A DNA stretch of 64,000 nt. Source: Bacteroidales bacterium. GTDB taxonomy: Bacteria > Bacteroidota > Bacteroidia > Bacteroidales > UBA1715. A program made the position numbers and the translations under genes. The notes under the pieces were generated by a model, which worked only from the letters and a program-made list of their open reading frames with translations, searched no databases and was not told the origin of the DNA. Position 1 is the first letter of the stretch. Each line of letters opens with the position of its first letter. This document shows positions 1 through 7,195 of this stretch, piece by piece. The stretch is taken from assembly GCA_016714605.1 (NCBI GenBank), contig JADKDL010000002.1:62001-126000 (forward strand), written 5' to 3'.

Positions 1-117
1 AACTCAGGTTTTTGCAATTAGAATCTCTTTGCCGACGTGTGTCTTTATTGACTTTAATCTTAGCCGTTTTTATAAATGAATTGCACAACCCGTTTGCTTT
101 GCTTTCGTCTATATCCT

Positions 118-151
118 ATTGAGGGCGTGACTCAAAGTCACACTCTCAATA
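118..151. repeat. Imperfect inverted repeat (hairpin)
   Basis: The arms ATTGAGGGCGTGACT and AGTCACACTCTCAAT pair around a CAA loop with one mismatch near the middle. No T-run follows on either strand, so a REP-like repeat is more likely than an intrinsic terminator. Confidence 0.5.
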
Positions 152-228
152 AGGCATCAATAGTATTAGAAAATTAAGTACACAATTTCATTTTGCAATT
201 GAATATCCTGTTTTAGTAGTTACATACC

Positions 229-313
229 GTAGAGACGCACGGACGTGCGTCTCATAAGAGTATTTTTAAATTGCAAATGCTATTTTGACAGACGCACGTC
301 CGTGCGTCTCTAC
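229..313. repeat. Pair of inverted REP-like palindromes
   Basis: GAGACGCAC-ggac-GTGCGTCTC (229-253) and its reverse complement (288-313, ending GTGCGTCTCTAC) are each palindromic and together form a larger inverted pair around about 34 bp. A third copy of the same family is at 4901-4928. They are much richer in G+C than their surroundings and non-coding, as expected of dispersed REP-type elements. Confidence 0.75.
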
Positions 314-399
314 AGGGAAATTCGTCTACATTCTGAACTACACCACCATCATTAAGGCATTTGTAATAAAGACATAAATTAGATTACACGTTTCCTACC

Positions 400-1449
400 C
401 TAAATAATTCCTAAATCCTTTAATATATCATGTTTAAACTTGCTAAGCGGACGTTTATGAAAATCTGGTGAATTTAGCTCTGTTCCAAAAAGTAAACGAA
501 ACACTTCATCTTTAGACAATGTGGTACTAGGAAAAAACTGTTGTATTTTTTCTATATATGAATCAGAATATGCCTGTTTTATTTTTATTAAATCTGCTAG
601 TTCTGAATGATGTGCATTGTACATTGTATCAATATGTAAATCTTTTAAAGTCTTGATTATTCTTTTACTTCCATCACTTGATGTTGTGGGTTCAATAGAA
701 ACTTCATACTTATTTAAACATGAATCGTATTTGTAATTGAATTGAAAATCATTTGTTTGATTTTTATCTCGCTCTAAGTATGGATGAACATAATTTTCTA
801 ATTCAAATTCCTTACGCCCTTTTGATGAACTATTACAGATACTACAACTTGGAATTAGATTATAAAACGATAATGCAAGTAATGGATATTTTTCTTTAGG
901 AAACCAATGGTCAAATTGAGGTCGCATTAGTTTGCCACCAGATTTTGACTTTTTTGTTGTTGTATATATTCTATTGCAGTATGTGCAAGTTCGTCTATTA
1001 AGATTTTCTGATAAATGGTAGGTGCTGTAGGTATTATTAGGTTCTTGATCAACAAACCAATTATAATTTATAACTTCCATAAACTTTTTAAAAGTACTAT
1101 CTATTTTCTTTTTTTTCTTTATCTGAGAAGGGTCTAGTCTTTTTTTTTCTAGTATAGATAAAATTTCTTTATATTCCAGCGAGGTTATTTCTTTCCAAAT
1201 TTCATTATTTATCTTTATTAGTTCTTCTGGTTTACCAGACACGATATTTTCTATTCTTTTGTCTTTTAATAATATTGATTTAAGTTTAACATCTATTCTC
1301 ACTGGTTTTACTCCTTTTGGAGAACAATTAGAGCATTTCTGTGGACATAAAGCTTTGTCAATTTTACGGTATAAATAACAAGAAATTCGATTAAAATGTT
1401 CATTCACAAATTTTTCTTGATTACTACTGTCTATATCTAAGAATTGCAT
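400..1449 (-). CDS. HNH endonuclease of a Septu-like (PtuB-type) defence pair
   Basis: A 349-residue protein with an HNH/zinc-finger nuclease core: C155-x2-C158, then the Asp180-His181 pair, Asn197, C202-x2-C205-Asn206 and His222. A second cysteine cluster (C35, C39, C42) lies near the N-terminus. The layout resembles HNH proteins that accompany ABC-type ATPases in Septu (PtuB) and in some retron systems. Its ATG overlaps the stop of the upstream ATPase gene by one base (TAATG), so the two are probably translationally coupled. Expected role: nuclease effector cutting nucleic acid when the partner ATPase senses phage. No reverse transcriptase is visible in the window. The HNH call is firm; the Septu assignment is inferred from the pairing. 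Confidence 0.8.
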   Translation of the reverse strand: MQFLDIDSSNQEKFVNEHFNRISCYLYRKIDKALCPQKCSNCSPKGVKPVRIDVKLKSILLKDKRIENIVSGKPEELIKINNEIWKEITSLEYKEILSILEKKRLDPSQIKKKKKIDSTFKKFMEVINYNWFVDQEPNNTYSTYHLSENLNRRTCTYCNRIYTTTKKSKSGGKLMRPQFDHWFPKEKYPLLALSFYNLIPSCSICNSSSKGRKEFELENYVHPYLERDKNQTNDFQFNYKYDSCLNKYEVSIEPTTSSDGSKRIIKTLKDLHIDTMYNAHHSELADLIKIKQAYSDSYIEKIQQFFPSTTLSKDEVFRLLFGTELNSPDFHKRPLSKFKHDILKDLGII

Positions 1450-3680
1450 TATTTATCTTTCTTTAATGGGTTAATATCAAAACCAAGTTCATTTGCATAT
1501 TTTACTAAAGCTTCTTTTTTCTTCTCATCATCTGTTAGAAAGATTTTATCATACATTCCTTGTAACTTGGTTCGAATTATCGGTTCACCGATTGTCCTTA
1601 TTAGCTTCAAATGATATTCATTATCGTTATTGAATCCTTTTTGTATTAGTTCTTCTTTTTTATTTTCTAAGTTCGTTCTTTCTTCTTTTAGATTATTTCT
1701 ATCTTTCTCTGTTAATGCTTCTTCAAGTTTTGATTTAATTTCTGCGATTCGTTTCGTAATTGAATTAAAATTCAAAAACCGAATTGTCTCCTCAATCTTA
1801 TTCTTTGCAAACTCTCCCATAAAACCATTCTCTAGAAAGAATCCATGAGCAAGTAAATCGTGAATATTTGCTCCGAATGTATTCATTTCAACTTTTTGAG
1901 GAATACTTTTAGCATTTTCAACTTTTAAGAAGAGAATGTTTGAAGATGGTATATCGGAAAGGATAAATGGAGAATGGGTTGAAAAAATGATATTAATATT
2001 TTTAATATTATTCAATTTAATTCTTGTTAATCCACCGATGAATTCGCTAATAAATTTACGCTGCATTTCAGGATGAAAGTATAATTCGATTTCATCGAAA
2101 ATAATATTAATGTTTTCATATTTTGGGTGATCTTGCTTTAAATTTTTGTTTTTTTCTACTGAATTAAGATTTAGTAAATGATAATATATTGTTTGCAATA
2201 CATTAACGAGTTGCTGTTCTCCAGAACTTAACAGTTCAAAAGCTGCATTATTTTCAATAGATAATTCTATTTCAAACATTGCAGCAGGCATTAATTCTTC
2301 AATCGGTTCAGGTTTTCCTAATATTCTTAATTTTAGTTCAGCCAACGACAATTCTATTACAGTAGCAAAATTGTTAATCCCTTTTAAAATATCATATCTT
2401 AAAGTATTTAAGACTTGTCTTAATTTTAATGTTTTATGGCTTTTGTCGTTGCTTAGTTTATCTAAATATATATTGAAATCATTCAGTTCAGGCAAATAAG
2501 AAGGTGCTTTGCTTTCCTGATAATGAATTTTATATTCATCATAAGTTTTGGCAATTTTGAATAATTTTCTTATAGTATATTTAATAATATAATGTTTCCA
2601 TTTAACATTTTCAATAATTGAACTTATATCTTCGGATTCATTGGAAAAAGTTAATATTTTTATTAAAATTTTTTCTTCTAATTTATCTATAGTAAGATTT
2701 TCCTTCTTTAAAAGATTATCAATAATATTATTAATTTCAAATCCATCAAAACTTGAATATTTTTCTTCTTCAAGAATAAATCGTATTTTGTTTACTCTTT
2801 TACCTTCTAACAAAACTTTATCTTCATAATCATCATTTATTAGATTTGCTAAAATCCTTGTTTGTGTTAAATGAGTTTCCCTATTTACGCTAAAATCGCC
2901 ATCTTTCCTCATTGGGTTTATTACTAAAGGAGTTAAATAACCATCATTTTTATGAAACAGCTCTTCAATCCAATAACCAATGGATCTCGAATTTAAACCA
3001 TAGGTTGAATAATTCAGTGCGATTGTATAAAACAATTTATTTAAATCAAATTTATTTGTTTGGTTTTTATTTAAAAGATTATATTGTTTAATCTTTTTTT
3101 CTTTATCATTTTTTACACTTGGAGTATAATTGCTGATTAAATTTTGATCTTGTATTTTATTAAGAACTAAACAATAAACATCTTCATTTAACAAAAAAAA
3201 TAACTCTACTTTCAATTTATCAATAAATTCATTGATTTGTTCTATTTTTTTTTCATACGCATTTATTGTTAATTTTACTCCTTGAATTTCGGAGGAATCA
3301 GAAAGTGTTTTAATTTTTTCATCTTGCGCTTTAATCTTTTTCTTATAATAGTCTTGATTTTTGGGCAGGATCTTTTCATTTATACCAATAACATAAACGG
3401 TTGCAAATAATAATTCAATCAATGAACTTTTCCCTGAACCATTTTTCCCAACGATAGCAGAAACATTAATTTCCAAATTTTTATCAAAGCTGTAAATATT
3501 GTAATCATCAGAAATCTTTTTTATTTCAATAATTTCAGAGTGTATATCATTTTCATCGCTTTTAATAAACTTATATTGATTATAAAATTGATAAATTTCA
3601 CCTTCAGTTAAAACTTTCAAAAATCTTGAATCACAATCTTCCAACGGTCTAATAGCAATTATCTTAAAATCGTTACTCAT
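1449..3680 (-). CDS. ABC/SMC-like AAA ATPase of a Septu-like (PtuA-type) defence pair
   Basis: A 743-residue ATPase with Walker A GKNGSGKS (residues 78-85), a long insertion with charged helices, an ABC signature LSSGEQQ (about 483), Walker B IIFDEIELYFHPE (about 521) and an H-loop FSTHSPF (about 563). The C-terminal part carries FGANIHDLLAHGFFLENGF and a charged coiled-coil-like stretch. This is the RecF/SMC/OLD-like plan of the PtuA class. The downstream HNH gene starts inside its stop codon. A sensor role with NTP-dependent control of the nuclease is known for Septu and inferred here. It is larger than I would expect for a minimal PtuA, so a variant subtype is possible. The frame is intact, unlike many neighbours. 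Confidence 0.82.
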   Translation of the reverse strand: MSNDFKIIAIRPLEDCDSRFLKVLTEGEIYQFYNQYKFIKSDENDIHSEIIEIKKISDDYNIYSFDKNLEINVSAIVGKNGSGKSSLIELLFATVYVIGINEKILPKNQDYYKKKIKAQDEKIKTLSDSSEIQGVKLTINAYEKKIEQINEFIDKLKVELFFLLNEDVYCLVLNKIQDQNLISNYTPSVKNDKEKKIKQYNLLNKNQTNKFDLNKLFYTIALNYSTYGLNSRSIGYWIEELFHKNDGYLTPLVINPMRKDGDFSVNRETHLTQTRILANLINDDYEDKVLLEGKRVNKIRFILEEEKYSSFDGFEINNIIDNLLKKENLTIDKLEEKILIKILTFSNESEDISSIIENVKWKHYIIKYTIRKLFKIAKTYDEYKIHYQESKAPSYLPELNDFNIYLDKLSNDKSHKTLKLRQVLNTLRYDILKGINNFATVIELSLAELKLRILGKPEPIEELMPAAMFEIELSIENNAAFELLSSGEQQLVNVLQTIYYHLLNLNSVEKNKNLKQDHPKYENINIIFDEIELYFHPEMQRKFISEFIGGLTRIKLNNIKNINIIFSTHSPFILSDIPSSNILFLKVENAKSIPQKVEMNTFGANIHDLLAHGFFLENGFMGEFAKNKIEETIRFLNFNSITKRIAEIKSKLEEALTEKDRNNLKEERTNLENKKEELIQKGFNNDNEYHLKLIRTIGEPIIRTKLQGMYDKIFLTDDEKKKEALVKYANELGFDINPLKKDK

Positions 3681-3746
3681 GTTTTCTTATTTCATTTAGT
3701 ATTTATAAAGCTACCAATTATTTTATTTCAAACAAGAATACCCCAC

Positions 3747-3773
3747 AAAAAAAGCCCACCTTTCGGTGAGCTT
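3747..3773 (-). terminator. Rho-independent terminator after the 3783-4424 gene
   Basis: On the minus strand AAGCTCACC-gaaa-GGTGGGCTT is followed by a run of T. The stem has one internal mismatch. It sits 10 bp beyond the stop of the minus-strand gene and separates it from the Septu-like pair. Confidence 0.75.
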
Positions 3774-3782
3774 CTCTGAAAA

Positions 3783-4424
3783 TTACTTTTCTACAATTTT
3801 CCTAGCTCTCTCATAGCTGCTGTAGAAGTCGGGGTTCGAGTCACGGAACATGAGCATTACTTTGTCGGTCTTGTTGCGCAGGAGGTTGTTGCACTCGTCA
3901 AACAGTTGTGCTGCGGTTTCGAGGGCTACAAATTTACTGTTTCTTATGCTTCGTGGCTTTCCTATCATGCCGTTGAACTCTTCAAGTGAGGTGAGTATCT
4001 CGGTAAGCATATTTTCGGTTACGCCATAGTTGGCAAGGTCTTTCAAACGCTCTTGAGCTATCTTCACTATGTTTCGGGTTACGGCATCTAGGTCAAGGTC
4101 TTTGATGGCTTCAATGGTCGATTTGCTCATTTTTACCGAGTTTGCCAAATCGGCATTGTCCGTTCCGGCAGCATAGGCTTGTATGGTTCCCGATAAGGTT
4201 GATAGTTTGAGTGCAATGGTCAACTTCATCTTTTTCTTGTGTTCGCTCACGCCCAAATAGGTCTGGGCATCTTGCGAAATGTAGACAATTCTTGAAATCA
4301 ATTCATCGAGTTCGTTCTTGTACTGCAATAGAATTGGAATAGTAGACCAAATAGATGAATAATTGTCTAGTGAATCCTGTACGTTCAAGAACATTTTAAA
4401 ATAACTTCCTTCTTGTTTGTTCAT
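3783..4424 (-). CDS. Conserved accessory protein of unknown function next to the 21-bp repeat array
   Basis: The ORF opens at 4517, but I take the ATG at 4424 (MNKQEGSYFKMFLNVQDSL), preceded by AAAGAGA; this gives 213 residues. No signal peptide, membrane helix or catalytic motif is visible, and the protein looks all-helical. The C-terminus is DSNPDFYSSYERARKIVEK. I recall similar proteins of about 210 residues from other Bacteroidota, without a known function. G+C is visibly higher than in the neighbouring Septu-like genes. The gene has its own terminator, and its upstream flank is the 21-bp repeat array from 4523, about 100 bp from the start codon. Function unknown. Confidence 0.7.
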   Translation of the reverse strand: MNKQEGSYFKMFLNVQDSLDNYSSIWSTIPILLQYKNELDELISRIVYISQDAQTYLGVSEHKKKMKLTIALKLSTLSGTIQAYAAGTDNADLANSVKMSKSTIEAIKDLDLDAVTRNIVKIAQERLKDLANYGVTENMLTEILTSLEEFNGMIGKPRSIRNSKFVALETAAQLFDECNNLLRNKTDKVMLMFRDSNPDFYSSYERARKIVEK

Positions 4425-4522
4425 TTTCTCTTTTGTTTTAAAATTTATTACACAAATATAATAATTGTTATATATATAATACGAAAAGGGAATAAAATTA
4501 TTGCGTATTTGCGACATATTTT

Positions 4523-4858
4523 GTCAATATTGCGACAGCTGTAGTAAATTTAGCGACAGATGATGTTCATTTGGCGACACGCGGAGTTCATTTGGGAACA
4601 CTCGGAGTTCATTTGGGAGCACGCGGAGTTCATTTAGGAACAGCTGGAGTTCATTTGGGAACACCTGACGTTCATTTGGAAGCACGCGGAGTTCATTTTG
4701 GAATACCTGAGGTTCATTTGGAAGCAACTGGAGTTCATTTGGGAACACCTGAAGTTCATTTGGAAATAACTGGAGTTCATTTGGCGACACCTGACGTTCA
4801 TTTGGGAGCACGCGGAGTTCATTTGGAAGCAACTGGAGTCTATTTGGTGATGTCTGTT
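4523..4858. repeat. Degenerate 21-bp tandem array, 16 units in register
   Basis: Units start exactly every 21 bp at 4523, 4544, 4565 and so on to 4838. Thirteen share the core GTTCATTT (one GTTCATTT variant reads GTTCATTTA) followed by a variable part such as GGGAACACCTGGA or GGAAGCACGCGGA. The first two units (GTCAATATTGCGACA, GTAAATTTAGCGACA) and the last are more diverged. Because 21 is a multiple of three, several frames stay open and encode heptads (plus strand GVHLGTP; minus strand PNELQVF). Those ORFs lack recognisable starts or domains, so I treat the DNA repeat as the feature. There are no unique spacers, so it is not CRISPR. Confidence 0.9.
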
Positions 4859-4900
4859 TTTAATAGTGATTTGCACAACCAAATTTGGCACATTTTCGTC

Positions 4901-4928
4901 GTAGAGACGCACGGCCGTGCGTCTCTAC
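4901..4928. repeat. Perfect 28-bp palindrome, REP-like family copy 3
   Basis: GTAGAGACGCACGG followed by its exact reverse complement. Same family as the pair at 229-313. Identity with the 288-313 copy continues past the palindrome: both are followed by CTACAGG..AATTCG, a short variable stretch and TACATTCTGAA. The repeat unit is therefore longer than the hairpin and oriented. Confidence 0.8.
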
Positions 4929-5184
4929 AGGAATTCGCATACATTCTGAAGGGAGTATAAAAAAGATTGTGTAAACTCGATTATAAATTCTTCATTCTGA
5001 ATTATTTTATTTATTTTTAGTTTAGGAAATTGCTAGAGGGATGGAAATCGTATATTCCTTAGAAAATATAAAAAACAAGCATGAATATATCTGATATATC
5101 TGATATATCTGTAATAATGGGGGAAGTGGCAGGATATAGGAATTTTAGTGGCAACCCTAAAAACAACACAGAAAACGGAAAACA
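4929..5184. other. Intergenic region with a 9-bp triplication
   Basis: No gene seen. ATATATCTG is repeated three times in direct order at 5085-5111. The rest is unremarkable AT-rich DNA leading to the gene at 5185. Confidence 0.55.
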
Positions 5185-5781
5185 ATGGGGATTTTAGATT
5201 TTTTTAAACGAAATAGAAAATCAAAGACTGAAACGGTAAAGACAAGTAAGCCTTCACCTGAACAGACTTTGTTTGCGGACACAGTTTTAGAAATTATTAG
5301 CCCGACAGTTGAACAATTTGGTTTTGTAAAACACAGAACTGAACTCGAAACACATTTTACGACTATTATTTTTCGCAAAAATAAACAATATATAAAAGTC
5401 AGCGGTTCGACTTATCCGACAGACTACCCATATTCATACAACATTGTTCTAGGTGATGGTGATAGTGAAGATTTTACAGAGTGGGACTGGAATTCAACTG
5501 TATTATGGCGACTTAAGAATAAAATTGACCCGACAGTGAAAGCAAAAGAATACGAATTTCCGTTTGGCGATAAAGTGAAATTGAGTGTTTTAAACGCTAA
5601 CAAAGAATTATTAAAATATGCAGACACGTTTTTACGTGGCAACATGACTTTGTTTTACGAAACACGTTCAGAACAAAACAAGGGCAGAGAACCATACAAA
5701 ATTCTCACACCTGACAGGAACGGAAAATACTCAACAACTGACGAGCAAACAAGTGTTGTACAAAAGAGAAAATACAGTTAA
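5185..5781 (+). CDS. Hypothetical protein, possible mobile-cassette gene
   Basis: A 198-residue soluble protein beginning MGILDFFKRNRK with a basic N-terminus, then an alpha/beta-looking body (FGFVKHRTELETHFTTIIFRK, YPYSYNIVLGDGDSEDFTEWDW) and a hydrophilic tail. No signal peptide, membrane helix or motif that I can name. It is a lone gene between repeat-rich flanks and is followed, 20 bp after the stop, by a large palindromic element (5801-5945). That arrangement resembles a single-gene cassette. Function unknown. Confidence 0.6.
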   Translation: MGILDFFKRNRKSKTETVKTSKPSPEQTLFADTVLEIISPTVEQFGFVKHRTELETHFTTIIFRKNKQYIKVSGSTYPTDYPYSYNIVLGDGDSEDFTEWDWNSTVLWRLKNKIDPTVKAKEYEFPFGDKVKLSVLNANKELLKYADTFLRGNMTLFYETRSEQNKGREPYKILTPDRNGKYSTTDEQTSVVQKRKYS

Positions 5782-5800
5782 ACAATGATGATAAACAGAA

Positions 5801-5945
5801 GGGCAGCCACACACAGCACCTACCCAAAAGGCGGGGTTTCGTGTTCCAAAGTCAGTTTTGTGGTTAATCAAACATTTGTTTTTCAAATCAAGTTTTGTGG
5901 TAAAAGTCCCGCCCTTCGGGTAGCTGCCAACCGTTGTCGGCAATT
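5801..5945. repeat. Large imperfect fold-back element, attC-like candidate
   Basis: The left arm GGCAGC...CTACCC-aaaa-GGCGGG (5802-5835) is complementary to the right arm CCCGCC-cttc-GGGTA-GCTGCC (5909-5928). The interior carries a direct repeat AGTTTTGTGG, and the right arm runs into AACCGTTGTCGGCAATT. An imperfect palindrome immediately after a single gene is reminiscent of integron attC sites, but I do not find clean core-site consensus sequences. It could equally be a REP-like element. Confidence 0.4.
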
Positions 5946-6086
5946 AGACAAAAAGAACAAATTATTATAGATAAGCTTTTAATAGTAGAAGAGAAACATA
6001 CTAATTTTACAAAGATACGTTCAACAGGTTTTGAGGAACTTATTAATGCAAGAATTAGAAAACTATATAGTACAAGAATATGGTAA
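5936..6086 (+). pseudogene. Gene relic (C-terminal fragment, unknown)
   Basis: An open frame without a start codon runs directly out of the fold-back element and reads AIRQKEQIIIDKLLIVEEK, then HTNFTKIRSTGFEELINARI, ending at a TAA just before an inverted repeat. Amino-acid composition is protein-like (charged helix). A second fragment in the same style (METIRLMKEIDKIEKEE) follows at 6158-6214. I read both as remains of one or two genes broken by repeat insertion. Confidence 0.35.
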
Positions 6087-6090
6087 AGAG

Positions 6091-6259
6091 CCACCCCGCC
6101 CGTTGGGCACCCCTCCAAAGGAGGGGAATTTAGGATTACCAAACAATTGTTGCAATTATGGAAACTATTAGGTTGATGAAGGAAATTGATAAAATAGAGA
6201 AAGAGGAAACGTTTTTAAATTCCCCTCCTTTGGAGGGGTGGCTGAAAGCCGGGGTGGTT
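6091..6259. repeat. Inverted pair of CCCCTCC/GGAGGGG repeats
   Basis: Copy 1 (6091-6132) contains CACCCCTCCAAAGGAGGGG and copy 2 (6215-6259) its inverted form TCCCCTCCTTTGGAGGGGTG. Both extend to CCACCCC/GGGGTGG ends and AATTTA/TAAATT ends. They flank an 82-bp coding-like fragment. This motif is familiar as a dispersed element in Bacteroidota genomes. Two inverted copies enclosing foreign-looking DNA could behave as a MITE-like unit. Confidence 0.65.
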
Positions 6260-6496
6260 AATATAGCAAACTTGTACATTTTAATCTTTACACTATTAAG
6301 CACTGCCATTGAAAACCGTCTTGAAAAACCTATATGCTCTGACTAAAAAAGAATTCTTTATTTTTTATTTACCCCAATGCCTTCTGTTTATTGAAAAAAA
6401 AATAATTCTTTTGTCGATTTAGTTGAAAATATTGAATATATAATTTAATATTGTTCAAAAATTACGTATTTTTAAAATAGTTTTATTTGAATATAT
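6260..6496. other. Intergenic region upstream of the Crp/Fnr gene
   Basis: No gene or repeat recognised. It is strongly AT-rich and presumably holds the promoter of the regulator at 6497, but no clear TAnnTTTG box is seen close to the start. Confidence 0.4.
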
Positions 6497-7180
6497 ATGT
6501 CGAAAACGGTTATGTTGCAATATTTGGAGAATGTTAGTTTGTTTAAATTTTTAACAGATGAAGAAAAAGCTAGATTGGCTGAAAATTGTACAATAATAAA
6601 ATACAAAAAAGGAGAAACTATCTGCAAACAAGGTAGTTTTGCTAATCATATTGTATTTCTTACCGATGGCTTAGGGAAAAATTATATTGAGGGCTCTAAC
6701 GATAAAAATTTGATTATTGAAATTGTCCGTCCATTCGAGTTATTTGGGCTTACTTCTTTGTTTAAAGAGAATGTGTTTCATCTTTCTTTGGCTTCTATTA
6801 CCGAAACGAATGTTTGTTTTATAGGAAAAAAAATATTTGCCGATATAACTGAGGGTAATAATATTATTTCTAAAAATATAATAGAGTACTTCTGTGTGAA
6901 GGCTGAACATTATTTTAAGAAAATTGCCGGTCTGGGTAATAAACAATTGCATGGCAGATTTGCCGATGCTATACTCTATCTGTCGAAAGAAATTGCGCAA
7001 AGTAAAGTTCTTGAACTGTCTATAACCAGAAAAGAACTTGGCGAATTGGCAGGTATATCAACCGAAAGTGCTATAAGACTCTTGTCTGAACTGAACCATG
7101 ACGGTATCATAAAACTTGAAGGAAAGAAAATTACTCTTATTAAAGATAATTTGCTGGAAAAACTGAGTGAAATAGGGTAG
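6497..7180 (+). CDS. Crp/Fnr-family transcriptional regulator
   Basis: 227 residues. An N-terminal cyclic-nucleotide-binding-like beta-barrel (about 10-130: YKKGETICKQGSFANHIVFLTDGL, then IIEIVRPFELFGLTSLF) is followed by a long dimer helix and a C-terminal winged helix (about 165-215: ITRKELGELAGISTESAIRLLSELNHDGIIKLEGKKITLI). There is no N-terminal cysteine cluster of the FNR iron-sulfur type, and the Crp cAMP-contact arginine is not evident, so the ligand is unknown. The gene stands alone and converges with dgt, whose stop is 15 bp away. Its targets cannot be read from the sequence. Confidence 0.9.
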   Translation: MSKTVMLQYLENVSLFKFLTDEEKARLAENCTIIKYKKGETICKQGSFANHIVFLTDGLGKNYIEGSNDKNLIIEIVRPFELFGLTSLFKENVFHLSLASITETNVCFIGKKIFADITEGNNIISKNIIEYFCVKAEHYFKKIAGLGNKQLHGRFADAILYLSKEIAQSKVLELSITRKELGELAGISTESAIRLLSELNHDGIIKLEGKKITLIKDNLLEKLSEIG

Positions 7181-7195
7181 GGGCAATCGTTTTTA

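Larger units (their letters stand above)
1..399. other. Left-edge intergenic region with palindromic repeats
   Basis: I see no convincing gene here. The stretch contains a hairpin sequence (118-151) and two oppositely oriented GC-rich palindromes (229-253 and 288-313), listed separately. It lies downstream of the HNH nuclease gene, whose stop is at 400. Any third gene of that defence-like operon would have to lie to the left of the window. Confidence 0.6.

Noticed and set aside
1..3680. A complete retron system around the HNH and ATPase genes
   Set aside because: No reverse transcriptase and no msr/msd-like inverted repeats are visible in the window; only the effector-like pair is present.
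4523..4858. The first 21-bp array as a CRISPR array
   Set aside because: Units are contiguous with no unique spacers, there is no palindromic repeat of CRISPR length, and no cas gene is nearby.
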